Source: Streptomyces sp. SKN60
GTDB lineage: Bacteria; Actinomycetota; Actinomycetes; Streptomycetales; Streptomycetaceae
Direction of reading: 5' to 3'
Assembly: GCF_026236535.1 (NCBI RefSeq)
Contig: NZ_JAHTMW010000027.1
Location: forward strand, 32,674-96,673
Length of the DNA: 64,000 nucleotides
Shown: in pieces, positions 17,247-25,493 of the stretch
How positions within the stretch are numbered: the stretch's first letter is position 1
Layout: each line of letters begins with the position of its first letter
Notes under the pieces: generated by a model
The model's input: only the letters and a program-made list of their open reading frames with translations
What the model was told of the DNA's origin: nothing
Databases searched by the model: none
Position numbers and translations under genes: made by a program

Positions 17247-17345
17247 AACCTTTTGGCGAAGGGGTCCTCCAGGGGCCCCAAGAGGGTCCCCGGAGGGCCG
17301 TCACAGGCCCCTCGCAGGCCTCTCACAGGGGCTCATAGCCGCCCG

Positions 17346-18266
17346 CTATGCGACGGATAGCGCGATCCCATCGAGGATGTCGTGCTCGCTGACGACGACC
17401 TCGGCGGCACCGGTGCGCTCCATGATCTCGGCGAGGACCAGGGCTCCGGCGACGATCACGTCGACCCGCCCGGGGTGGATCACCGGGATCGCGGCGCGCT
17501 CGTCGTGGGTGGAGCCGAGCAGCCGGGCGACGACCTCGTCGACCTGGGCGCGGGAGATCCGGGAGTGGTGGACGCGCTCGGAGTCGTACTCCGGCAGCCC
17601 GAGGGCGATCGCGGCGACCGTGGTGACCGAACCGGCGAGCCCGACCAGGGTCTCGGCCTCGGTGATCGGCACGGTCTCGGCGGCCAGGTCCATCGCCGCG
17701 CGCACGTCGGCGCGGATCGCGGCGACCTCCTCGGCGGCCGGCGGGTCGTGCCGGACGTGCCGCTCGGTCAGCCGTACGCAGCCGATGTCGACGGACCGGG
17801 CGGCCTCGACGTGCTTGTTGCCGACCACGAACTCGGTCGAGCCGCCGCCGATGTCCACCACCAGGCGCCGGTCGGCGCCGTGCAGCTCGCCGGTCGCGCC
17901 GGTGAAGGAGAACTCGGCCTCCTGGTCGCCGGTGATCACCTCGGGCTCCACGCCCAGGATCTCCACGACTCCCCTGACGAAGTCCTCGCGGTTCTCGGCG
18001 TCGCGGGAGGCGGAGGTGGCGACGAAGCGCAGCCGGTCGGTGCCGACCCCGAACTCCTTGATCACCTCGGCGTACTCGCGGCAGGCGGCGAAGGTCCGCT
18101 CCAGCGCCTCGGGCGCGAGCCGGCCGGTCTTGTCGACGCCCTGGCCGAGCCGGACGATCGTCATCCGCCGGTCCAGCTCGACGAGCTCGCCCGTCTCCGG
18201 GTGGAGGTCCGCGACGAGCAGGCGGATGGAGTTCGTACCGCAGTCGATTCCGGCGACCCGGGTCAC
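17346..18266 (-). CDS. ppx: Ppx/GppA-family exopolyphosphatase
   Basis: A 306-residue protein of the short actinobacterial Ppx/GppA class that releases phosphate from polyphosphate or cleaves pppGpp. The ASKHA phosphate-1 motif is GIDCGTNSIRLLVAD at the N-terminus; VVDIGGGSTEFVVG is phosphate-2; LVGLAGSVTTVAAIALGL is the adenosine-like motif. The start is GTG 18264-18266, which overlaps the TGA of the upstream DUF501 gene by four bases (GTGA), implying translational coupling. Confidence 0.92.
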   Translation of the reverse strand: MTRVAGIDCGTNSIRLLVADLHPETGELVELDRRMTIVRLGQGVDKTGRLAPEALERTFAACREYAEVIKEFGVGTDRLRFVATSASRDAENREDFVRGVVEILGVEPEVITGDQEAEFSFTGATGELHGADRRLVVDIGGGSTEFVVGNKHVEAARSVDIGCVRLTERHVRHDPPAAEEVAAIRADVRAAMDLAAETVPITEAETLVGLAGSVTTVAAIALGLPEYDSERVHHSRISRAQVDEVVARLLGSTHDERAAIPVIHPGRVDVIVAGALVLAEIMERTGAAEVVVSEHDILDGIALSVA

Positions 18267-18811
18267 TTGTCTGCCCCGCCCTCGTCGTTCTTCTCCGCGC
18301 ACGGGTTCACGCACGGGCCCTTGGCCCACCACTCGGGCAGCATCGCGAGGGCCTCGTCGCCGAACGGGTTCACGCCGGGGCCGGCGACCAGCGAGTGGCC
18401 GACGAGCACGTGCAGGCACTTGACCCGGTCGGGCATGCCGCCGGCCGAGGGGAAGCCCTCCAGGACCTCGATGGCGTCGCGGCGCGCGATGTAGTCCTCG
18501 TGCGCGGCCCGGTAGGCGGCGGCGAGCTCGGGGTCGGTCGCGAGCCGGGCCTGCATCTCCTTCATGACCCCGTTGGCCTCCAGGGTGCCGATGGCGGAGG
18601 CGGCCCGCGGGCAGGTCAGGTAGTACGTGGTCGGGAACGGCGTGCCGTCGGGCAGCCGCGGCGCGGTCTCGACGACGTCCGGGTTGCCGCACGGGCAGCG
18701 GTGCGCGATGGCGCGCAGGCCGCGCGGCGGCCGGCCGAGCTGGGCCTCGAACGCGGCGACGTCCACGTCGGTGGGCTCGGTGCGTGCGGTCTGCGGAGGG
18801 GGCGTTTCCAT
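18263..18811 (-). CDS. DUF501 domain protein
   Basis: A 182-residue protein with the DUF501 signature: LGRPPRGLRAIAHRCPCGNP, TPFPTTYYLTCPRA and PSAGGMPDRVKCLHVLVGHS. It contains conserved CxC, TCPR and KCLH cysteines, suggesting metal binding. The family is nearly always found between divIC/ftsB and ppx in actinobacteria, as here. Function unknown. Its stop overlaps the ppx start. Confidence 0.9.
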   Translation of the reverse strand: METPPPQTARTEPTDVDVAAFEAQLGRPPRGLRAIAHRCPCGNPDVVETAPRLPDGTPFPTTYYLTCPRAASAIGTLEANGVMKEMQARLATDPELAAAYRAAHEDYIARRDAIEVLEGFPSAGGMPDRVKCLHVLVGHSLVAGPGVNPFGDEALAMLPEWWAKGPCVNPCAEKNDEGGADK

Positions 18812-18872
18812 GTCTGCCTTGCTCGTCGTCGTTGGTGTCGTCGGTGTCGTCGGTGATGTCGATACGGAGGAG

Positions 18873-19352
18873 TCAGCGGCGGTCGGCGTTGTCGACGCCG
18901 TCCCACAGGTTGTCGTACCAGGGGCGGTCGTCCGTCGCGTCCTGGTCGGTGCGGGGCCGGTGCTCCGCCTCGGGGTCGTTCACGGTGAAGCCGGTCTCGC
19001 CGGGCAGCACGTAGTGCAGGTGCTCGCGGGCGAGCCGGCGCACATAGGCCGGGTCCTGCAGACGGGCCTTCTCGTCCCGCAGCTCCTCGACCCGCTTCGC
19101 CGCCTCGGCGGCCTTGCGCTCCTGGTCGGCGATCTCGCCCTGCTGGGAGACGTACTGCCGCATCGGATAGGCGAGCGCCACCACGAGCGAGCAGACCACG
19201 AGGGCCAGGAAGGCCGCGCGGCCGGTGAGCCGGGAGCGGCGGGCCTGGCGGCGGGTCTGGGAGCGGTAGACACGGGCGGCGGTCTGCTCGCCGAGCAGCC
19301 TGATCCGGGTCGCGGTCGAGAACCGGTCCCGGTCCCGGTTCTTCACGGCCAT
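18873..19352 (-). CDS. divIC: Septum formation initiator DivIC/FtsB-like protein
   Basis: A 159-residue bitopic protein. Residues 1-43 are basic and cytoplasmic, about 44-65 is a single membrane helix (AAFLALVVCSLVVALAYPM) and about 66-110 is an extracytoplasmic coiled coil (QQGEIADQERKAAEAAKRVE). The conserved DPAYVRRLAREHLHYVLPGE block follows. It is expected to join DivIC/FtsL/FtsQ in the divisome. It is located just downstream of eno, the usual actinobacterial order, and probably shares a transcript with DUF501 and ppx. Confidence 0.9.
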   Translation of the reverse strand: MAVKNRDRDRFSTATRIRLLGEQTAARVYRSQTRRQARRSRLTGRAAFLALVVCSLVVALAYPMRQYVSQQGEIADQERKAAEAAKRVEELRDEKARLQDPAYVRRLAREHLHYVLPGETGFTVNDPEAEHRPRTDQDATDDRPWYDNLWDGVDNADRR

Positions 19353-19449
19353 GTCCAGTGCCTCCCCAGATCACCTCATCAAACGTGCGTCCCCGCACAC
19401 GGTACGGGACCGAGTGCGGGGACGTACGGAAGCTGCCTTACGGAGAGGC

Positions 19450-20730
19450 TCAGCCCTTGAAGCGCGGGAAGGCGCTGCGGCCGGCGTAGACCGCGGCGTC
19501 GTCGAGGATCTCCTCGATGCGCAGCAGCTGGTTGTACTTGGCGACGCGGTCCGAGCGGGCCGGGGCGCCGGTCTTGATCTGGCCGCAGTTCACGGCGACG
19601 GCGAGGTCGGCGATGGTGACGTCCTCGGTCTCGCCGGAGCGGTGCGACATCATGCACTTGAAGCCGTTGCGCTGGGCCATCTCGACGGCGTCGAGGGTCT
19701 CGGTCAGCGAACCGATCTGGTTCACCTTCACGAGCAGGGCGTTCGCGGTGCCCTCCTCGATGCCGCGGGCCAGCCGCTCCGGGTTGGTGACGAAGAGGTC
19801 GTCGCCGACGATCTGGACCTTGGCGCCGAGGCGGTCGGTGATGACCTTCCAGCCGGCCCAGTCGTCCTCGTACAGCGGGTCCTCGATGGAGACCAGCGGG
19901 TACGCGGAGACGAGCTCCTCGTAGTACTCGGTCATCTCGGCGGCCGAACGGGACTGGCCCTCGAACTCGTACTTGCCGTCCTTGTAGAACTCGGACGCGG
20001 CGACGTCGAGCGCGAGCGCGATGTCCTTGCCCGGGGTGTAGCCGGCCTGCTTGATGGCCTCGACGATGAGGTCGAGCGCGGCGCGGTTGGACTCCAGGTT
20101 CGGGGCGAAGCCGCCCTCGTCGCCCAGGCCGGTGGACAGGCCCTTGGCGTGCAGGACCTTCTTGAGGGTGTGGTAGACCTCGGCACCCCAGCGCAGCGCC
20201 TCGGAGAAGGACTCCGCGCCGATCGGGGCGATCATGAACTCCTGGATGTCCACGTTGGAGTCGGCGTGCGAGCCGCCGTTCAGGATGTTCATCATCGGAA
20301 CGGGCAGCAGGTGCGCGTTCGGGCCGCCCAGGTAGCGGAAGAGCGGGAGGTCGGAGGCCTCGGAGGCGGCGTGCGCGACGGCGAGCGAGACGCCGAGGAT
20401 GGCGTTGGCGCCGAGCGAGCCCTTGTTCTCGGTCGCGTCCAGGTCGAACATCGCCTGGTCGATCAGCCGCTGCTCGGTGGCGTCGTAGCCGACGAGCTCC
20501 GGGCCGATCTGCTCGATGACGGCGAGGACGGCCTTCTCGACGCCCTTGCCGAGGTAGCGGTTGGGGTCCCCGTCGCGGAGCTCAATGGCCTCGAACGCAC
20601 CGGTGGAGGCACCGGAGGGAACGGCAGCACGGCCGGTGCTGCCGTCGTCGAGGCCGACCTCGACCTCGACCGTGGGGTTGCCTCGGGAGTCCAGGATTTC
20701 CCGGGCTACGACGACGTCGATGGACGGCAC
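19450..20730 (-). CDS. eno: Enolase
   Basis: A 426-residue glycolytic enzyme converting 2-phosphoglycerate to phosphoenolpyruvate. SHADSNVDIQEFMI, GDEGGFAPNLES, the metal-binding SIEDPLYEDDWAGW and the signature LLVKVNQIGSLTETL followed by MMSHRSGETED are all present. The start is taken as GTG 20730 (giving PSIDVVVAREILDSRGNPT), because AAGGAG lies 6 bases before it, whereas the in-frame ATG 20736 touches the same Shine-Dalgarno. First gene of a likely eno-divIC-DUF501-ppx run. Confidence 0.96.
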   Translation of the reverse strand: MPSIDVVVAREILDSRGNPTVEVEVGLDDGSTGRAAVPSGASTGAFEAIELRDGDPNRYLGKGVEKAVLAVIEQIGPELVGYDATEQRLIDQAMFDLDATENKGSLGANAILGVSLAVAHAASEASDLPLFRYLGGPNAHLLPVPMMNILNGGSHADSNVDIQEFMIAPIGAESFSEALRWGAEVYHTLKKVLHAKGLSTGLGDEGGFAPNLESNRAALDLIVEAIKQAGYTPGKDIALALDVAASEFYKDGKYEFEGQSRSAAEMTEYYEELVSAYPLVSIEDPLYEDDWAGWKVITDRLGAKVQIVGDDLFVTNPERLARGIEEGTANALLVKVNQIGSLTETLDAVEMAQRNGFKCMMSHRSGETEDVTIADLAVAVNCGQIKTGAPARSDRVAKYNQLLRIEEILDDAAVYAGRSAFPRFKG

Positions 20731-20923
20731 GAGCATCTCCTTCTGGGATGTGACGCTGGTTGTGACGCATGCGGCAAGGTCTCGTTCGCCTTGCGACAAG
20801 AGCCTAACCGGCTCGGGGCCTCCGGCCAGCCGGGCGCCCGCCCCCTGGGACGAAAAAGGACCCGAGGGCATGCATACGAGGACGAAAGACCCCGCGGTCG
20901 AGTCGGTTACTTACCGGTACGAA

Positions 20924-20954
20924 ACCGGCCCGGAGCGGGCTGCTCCGGGCCGGT
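20924..20954 (-). terminator. Terminator downstream of the first Rpf-like gene
   Basis: ACCGGCCCGGAGC (20924-20936) pairs perfectly with GCTCCGGGCCGGT (20942-20954), followed on the minus strand by TTTCG. The 20731-20920 stretch holds the eno promoter region and no gene. Confidence 0.75.
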
Positions 20955-21047
20955 CTCCCGGTCACCGCGGGGAGGGCGGGGGAAGGGGACGACCGCCGGA
21001 CCGTCCCCGTCCTTCCTTGACTCCGGGTTTCGCTCCCGGATCTCGCC

Positions 21048-21749
21048 TTACTTCAGGTGGAGCTGCTGACCCGGGTAGATCAGGTCGGCGTCCTGGACGA
21101 TGTCCTTGTTCAGCTCGAAGAGCTTCTCCCAGCCGCCCTTGACGTGGTGCGCCTGGGCGATCTTGCTGAGGGTGTCGCCGGCGACGACCTTGTACTCGCC
21201 GTCGCCCTTCTTGACCTTCTTGCCGGTCGGGGTGGTGACGGTCTTCTTCGACTCGGTCTTCTTCGGCGCGGCGGGCTTCGGCGCGGTGCGCTGCTCGCTG
21301 CGGGTGGTCGGCTGCTCGGCGGTGCGCTTCGGAGCCGGGGCCGAGGTCGGGGCCTCGGCGGAGCCGCCGTCGTACGAGGCGCCGGAGAGGCCCACGCCAC
21401 AGCTCGGCCACGCGCCCTTGCCCTGGCCCGCGAGGACCTTCTCGGCGACGGCGATCTGCTGCGACTTGGAGGCCTGGTCGGCGCGCGCCGCGTAGGCGGT
21501 GCCGCCGTAGGCGGCCCAGGTGGAGGCCGAGAACTGCAGGCCGCCGTAGTAACCGTTGCCGGTGTTGATGGACCAGTTGCCGCCGGACTCGCACTGGGCG
21601 ACGGCGTCCCACTCGGAGCTGGTGGCGGCCGAGGCGGAGCCCGCGGTCATCAGCGGGGCGGCGACGGCGACGCCGGCGACGCCGACGAGCGCGACGGCGC
21701 GGGTGGCCTTGGCGGCACGACGGTGTTTGCCCTTGCCGGAAAGCAGCAT
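21048..21749 (-). CDS. rpfA: Resuscitation-promoting-factor-like muralytic protein with LysM domain
   Basis: A 233-residue secreted protein. Signal peptide residues 1-43 end in SASA. Residues 44-120 are the Rpf (transglycosylase-like) domain: EWDAVAQCESGGNWSINTGN with the catalytic Glu in CESGG, then YYGGLQFSASTWAAYGG and two disulfide-type Cys. A Pro/Lys/Thr-rich linker leads to a C-terminal LysM (YKVVAGDTLSKIAQAHHV). It cleaves peptidoglycan during spore germination and growth resumption. Start ATG 21749 has GAGGAG 8 bases upstream. A c-di-AMP riboswitch lies in its leader, as known for S. coelicolor rpfA. Confidence 0.92.
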   Translation of the reverse strand: MLLSGKGKHRRAAKATRAVALVGVAGVAVAAPLMTAGSASAATSSEWDAVAQCESGGNWSINTGNGYYGGLQFSASTWAAYGGTAYAARADQASKSQQIAVAEKVLAGQGKGAWPSCGVGLSGASYDGGSAEAPTSAPAPKRTAEQPTTRSEQRTAPKPAAPKKTESKKTVTTPTGKKVKKGDGEYKVVAGDTLSKIAQAHHVKGGWEKLFELNKDIVQDADLIYPGQQLHLK

Positions 21750-21776
21750 GGAAGTTCTCCTCACCGACGCCTACGA

Positions 21777-21961
21777 GGTGAGCTGTCGGGTTCGGGCGAG
21801 TGAGTTGCCCGGCCGCGTGTCCTAGCACGCGACTCCACCCCAAGCCGTTCGCCGGCCGCCCGTGTTGGGCGGCCGGGGCCGGCACGTACCTTGGGTCCCC
21901 CGCTCCTGCCTTCGGCGCTCGACGCGACGACTGTTCCCATCGGTCGGCGGCAGGATTCGGC
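21777..21961 (-). ncRNA. ydaO/yuaA-type c-di-AMP riboswitch upstream of rpfA
   Basis: On the minus strand the conserved blocks come in order: GCCGAATCCTGCC (21949-21961), GGGGGACCCAAGGT (near 21889-21902), CTTGGGGTGGAGTC (21831-21844), GGGCAACTC (21802-21810) and CCGAACCCGACAGCTCACC (21777-21795). The aptamer ends 28 bases before the rpfA start. In this class, c-di-AMP binding usually turns expression off. The outer P1 stem may extend the element a few bases on each side. Confidence 0.88.
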
Positions 21962-22186
21962 GTACCGGTCGACGGGGCCCGCGGTGGCGAGCGGTGACGA
22001 CCGTAGACATAGACCCGGGAGAAGTTCAAAGACCATCAACCCGGAAAAATCGCCCCTACTTGCACTCCGTCAGGCCCTGTTTGCGCAGGTGAGGAGTGCG
22101 GTGAGCAAAGTTTGCGGACGTGACACGCCAGTTCGGCAAGAGAGACCCATGTCTCACTTGGACAGAACCGGACATTCAGCCGCGAA

Positions 22187-23272
22187 CTACTTCTCGGCGT
22201 CGCCGAGTCCGAGCCTCAACTCAAGGCTCTGACCAGGGAGGATGAGGTCGGGGTCGGAGCCGACCGTCTTCTTGTTGGCGTCATAGAGGGCGGACCAGCC
22301 GCCGTCGAGACCGTTGTCCCGCGCAATGCCCGACAGACTGTCACCCGGCTTGACGGTGTATTCGTCCACATTGTCCGAGGTGCCCGAATCACCCGTCTCG
22401 CCGCCACCGGTGGCGCCGCCGGCCGTGCCGTCCGTCGCCCCGTCAGCCGGCGCGGCATGCCGTCCGGAATCGGACGAGCTGTCCGCTGCGCCCGATTCAT
22501 CTGTCGCGGCGTCACCACGGTGCTTGCCGGTGCCGGGCGTGGTCGCATCCGGCGATCCGGGCGTACCGGTCGCACCGGGCGTTCCCGGCAGACCGGGCAG
22601 AAGGGACTCGTCCGGCGTGCCCGGCGTTACGGAGCCGCCGGGGGTCGCGGGCGTGGCGGGGGTCGCCGGGGTGGCGGGGGCGGTCGAGGACCCGGGCGTG
22701 GTCGGCGTACCGGTGGAAGGGGTGGCCGGGGTCGCCGGCGTCGCCGGAGCGGTCGCGCCGGCCGAGGGGTCGGCGGTGGCGTCGGCGGAACCTGTGGAGC
22801 CGGTGGCGGGCAGACCGTCGGTGCGGTTGGACTCCGGCGCCGGGCCGGTGGACTCCTCGGGCGTGACGCCCGGGCCCGGGTCGACGGCCGGGGTCCTGCC
22901 GTCCTTCTTCAGGCCGGCGATCGGGGCGCAGGTGGCCCACTGATTGTCACCGGCCGCGAACGCCCTGTCCGCGATGGCGATCTGCTGCGCCCGGCTCGCC
23001 TGGTCCGCGCTCGGCGCGTAGGCCAGACCGCCGTGCCGCTCCCAGCCCTCCTGGGTGAACTGCAGGCCGCCGTAGAGCCCGTTGCCGAAGTTGGCGCTCC
23101 ACGCGCCGCCCGACTCGCACTCGGCCACCCGGTCCCAGGTCTGGGCGTCGGCAGCGGAGGCGGAGCCGGTGGCGAGCAGCGGCAGTGCCATGGCCGAGCC
23201 GGTGACTCCCGCCGCGACGACGAGTGCGGGGGCCTGGCGGGGTCTGCGGTGTCGTCCGTTCCCGGAGCGCAT
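22187..23272 (-). CDS. Second Rpf-like secreted protein with long TPATP linker and LysM
   Basis: A 361-residue secreted protein. A signal peptide (residues 1-41) precedes an Rpf domain with catalytic Glu in AECESGGAWSANFGN and YGGLQFTQEGWERHGG. Then comes a ~190-residue low-complexity linker with ATPATPATP and PGTPG repeats and a Ser/Asp-rich part, and finally a C-terminal LysM (YTVKPGDSLSGIARDNGL). Start ATG 23272 follows AAAGG by 8 bases. It lies upstream of rpfA in the same direction but is separated by a ~440-bp leader region with the riboswitch, so regulation is likely independent. Probably an RpfC-type paralogue. Confidence 0.88.
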   Translation of the reverse strand: MRSGNGRHRRPRQAPALVVAAGVTGSAMALPLLATGSASAADAQTWDRVAECESGGAWSANFGNGLYGGLQFTQEGWERHGGLAYAPSADQASRAQQIAIADRAFAAGDNQWATCAPIAGLKKDGRTPAVDPGPGVTPEESTGPAPESNRTDGLPATGSTGSADATADPSAGATAPATPATPATPSTGTPTTPGSSTAPATPATPATPATPGGSVTPGTPDESLLPGLPGTPGATGTPGSPDATTPGTGKHRGDAATDESGAADSSSDSGRHAAPADGATDGTAGGATGGGETGDSGTSDNVDEYTVKPGDSLSGIARDNGLDGGWSALYDANKKTVGSDPDLILPGQSLELRLGLGDAEK

Positions 23273-23386
23273 GCGGAGTGCCTTTCGCGTGACTGCTGAG
23301 ACTGCGGGTGAACGTAGCGGCATTCGAACGCACGTCACAAGTCGATGCAGCGCAGATCACGCGAAGATCACATTCTTGATGGTCCG

Positions 23387-24649
23387 TCAGTTCCGCGCGG
23401 TTTTGTGGGAAGCGCTGAACTCCACCGGAAGCGTGCGCAGGCCACGCATGATCAGCCCGCCGCGCCACCGCAGTTCGGCCGGATCGGCCCCAAGTCGCAG
23501 GTCCGGCAGGCGAGTCAGCAGGGTCGCGAGCGCCGTCTGTCCCTCAAGACGCGCCAGCGGGGCGCCCAGACAGTAGTGGATGCCGTGCCCGTACCCCAGG
23601 TGCTGGTTGTCGCGCCGTGCCAGGTCCAGGGTGTCCGGCTCCGCGAAGCGCGCCGGGTCCCGATCGGCGGCGGCGAGCACCACCAGAACCGGATCGCCGG
23701 CCGGGATGTCCTGCCCGCCGATGCTCAGCGCCTCGGTGGCGAACCGCCAGGTCGCCAGCTCGACCGGACCGTCGTACCGCAGCAGCTCCTCGATCCCGGT
23801 CTCCAGGAGCCCCGTCTCCCCCGCCGCGAGCGAGTCCTGGAGCACGGCACGCTGCCCGGGGTTGCGCAGCAGCGCGTACACCCCGTTGCCGATCAGATTC
23901 ACCGTGGTCTCGAAACCGGCGAAGAGGAGGATGAAGGCCATCGCGGCGGCCTCGTTCTCGGTGAGGTGCTCGCCGTGGTCCGAGGCGCGGATCAGCCCGG
24001 AGATCAGGTCCTCGCCCGGCTCCTCCCTCTTCTTGTGGATGAGTTCGAGGAGATAGCCGCGCATCTTCTTCACCGAGCGCGCCACCCCGCCGCGCGGCCC
24101 GCCGCCGTGCCGGATCATCATCCCGGCCCAGTCCCGGAAGTCGTCCTGGTCCTCGGCGGGCACGCCGAGCAGGTCGCAGATCGCGTAGATGGGCAGGGGG
24201 AAGGCGAACTCGTGGATGAGGTCCGCGCTCCCCTTCTCCACGAAGCCGTCGATGAGCCGGTCGGTCAGCTCCTGCACGCGCGGCGCGAACTCCGCGACCC
24301 GGCGCGGCGTGAACGCCTTCGACACCAGCCGGCGCAGCCGGGTGTGGTCCGGCGGGTCGATGTTGAGCAGATGCGTCATCAGCTCGGCCTTGCGCTCCCC
24401 CGGGATCCCCGTCTTCCCCTTGGCGTGCGCCGGCTCGTCGTGGTGCGCCGGGTTCTTCGACAGCCGCTGGTCGGCGAGGGCCTGCCGGGCATCCGCGTAC
24501 CGGGTCACCAGCCAGGCCTCGACCCCGCTGGGCAGGGTGGCCTTGTGCACGGGCGCGTGCTCGCGCAGCCAGGCGTACGCCGGGTACGGATCGGTGGCGA
24601 ACTCCCAGGTGAAGAGCTCGGGCGCGGGGGTCGACGGCTGCTCGTGCAT
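23387..24649 (-). CDS. Cytochrome P450
   Basis: A 420-residue soluble bacterial P450. The I-helix oxygen-activation motif is LLFAGFETTVN, the K-helix ExxR lies in IEELLRY, and the heme-binding loop LGYGHGIHYCLGAPLAR places the axial ligand at Cys360. The usual Phe of FGxGxHxC is Leu here. Class I (ferredoxin-dependent) is expected; no ferredoxin or reductase is adjacent. Start ATG 24649 gives the expected N-terminus but has only a weak Shine-Dalgarno. Substrate unknown; CYP105/107-like by general appearance. Confidence 0.92.
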   Translation of the reverse strand: MHEQPSTPAPELFTWEFATDPYPAYAWLREHAPVHKATLPSGVEAWLVTRYADARQALADQRLSKNPAHHDEPAHAKGKTGIPGERKAELMTHLLNIDPPDHTRLRRLVSKAFTPRRVAEFAPRVQELTDRLIDGFVEKGSADLIHEFAFPLPIYAICDLLGVPAEDQDDFRDWAGMMIRHGGGPRGGVARSVKKMRGYLLELIHKKREEPGEDLISGLIRASDHGEHLTENEAAAMAFILLFAGFETTVNLIGNGVYALLRNPGQRAVLQDSLAAGETGLLETGIEELLRYDGPVELATWRFATEALSIGGQDIPAGDPVLVVLAAADRDPARFAEPDTLDLARRDNQHLGYGHGIHYCLGAPLARLEGQTALATLLTRLPDLRLGADPAELRWRGGLIMRGLRTLPVEFSASHKTARN

Positions 24650-24758
24650 GCCCCGACCGTAACCGGCCCGCCGACCGTTCACTCGTTCGGCGGACCCCCT
24701 CGCGTTCCTGGTGGGTAGGCTTACCGTACGCGCCAGACTCCGTCGCATGGGAGCGCTG

Positions 24759-25370
24759 ATGAGTGCCGCAGCCGATGACGAGCGGGCAGAGCAGTACGCA
24801 TTTCCGACGCCGCCGGCCGGTGGGTGGACTGCGGACGACCTCGACCGGATTCCGGGTCTCCCGCCGCACACCGAGCTGATCGACGGAGGACTGTTCTTCG
24901 TGAGTCCGCAGACTTACTTCCACATGGCCACCCTGCGCCTGCTGGAGAACGCCCTGCTGGATTGCGCACCGGACGACCTGTGCGTCATCCGCGAGATGAC
25001 CACCAAGCTGGGCGAGCGGGACCGGCCGGAGCCCGACCTGATGGTGGTAAGGGAAGGCGCCCTCACCGGCCCCGAGCAGACCTGGTACGACCCGAGCCAT
25101 ATTCTCCTCGCCGTCGAGATCGTCTCCGAGGAGTCGGTGGAGCGCGACCGGGAGATCAAGCCCCGTAAGTACGCCGCCGCCCGCATTCCCCACTTCTGGC
25201 GGGTGGAGCAGAACTACGGGCTGCCCGTGGTGTACGTCTACGAGCTCGACCCGGGAACCAACAACTACGCGGTCACCGGCATCCACCACGACCGGCTCAA
25301 GGTCACCCTCCCGTTCGAGATCGACATCGATCTCACCGCCGTGAACCGGCGGCGAGGCGCTCAGGCCTGA
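24759..25370 (+). CDS. Uma2-family (DUF820) putative endonuclease
   Basis: A 203-residue protein with the PD-(D/E)XK-like core of Uma2: PPHTELIDGGLFFVSP, ERDRPEPDLMVV (Asp), LLAVEIVSEESVERD (Glu-x-Val) and EIKPRKYAAARIPHFWRVE (Lys). Such genes occur in large numbers in Streptomyces and their role is not established. ATG 24759 was preferred over the in-frame ATG 24747 because GGGAG lies directly upstream. It is divergent from the P450. Confidence 0.85.
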   Translation: MSAAADDERAEQYAFPTPPAGGWTADDLDRIPGLPPHTELIDGGLFFVSPQTYFHMATLRLLENALLDCAPDDLCVIREMTTKLGERDRPEPDLMVVREGALTGPEQTWYDPSHILLAVEIVSEESVERDREIKPRKYAAARIPHFWRVEQNYGLPVVYVYELDPGTNNYAVTGIHHDRLKVTLPFEIDIDLTAVNRRRGAQA

Positions 25371-25480
25371 GCCCCGGCGCCCGGCAGCTCGCCGCCACAG
25401 GGCTGACGCCGGAGCTGACATACGGAGGGCCGATCCGCAGGCGAATGCCGAAGTCCACCCGTGCGGTGACACTCCGGGGC

Positions 25481-25487
25481 TTAGATT
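25481..25487 (+). promoter_or_regulatory. -10 element for a probably leaderless flavohemoprotein mRNA
   Basis: TTAGATT ends six bases before the GTG start at 25494 and no Shine-Dalgarno is present, so transcription likely begins at or next to the start codon. Confidence 0.55.
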
Positions 25488-25493
25488 CACCGC

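Noticed and set aside
19351..21069. Long plus-strand frame over eno
   Set aside because: Shadow of enolase, whose catalytic motifs are on the minus strand.
22620..22760. Apparent DNA satellite (GTCGCCGGGGT units)
   Set aside because: These are codons for the TPATP linker of the second Rpf protein, not a separate repeat element.
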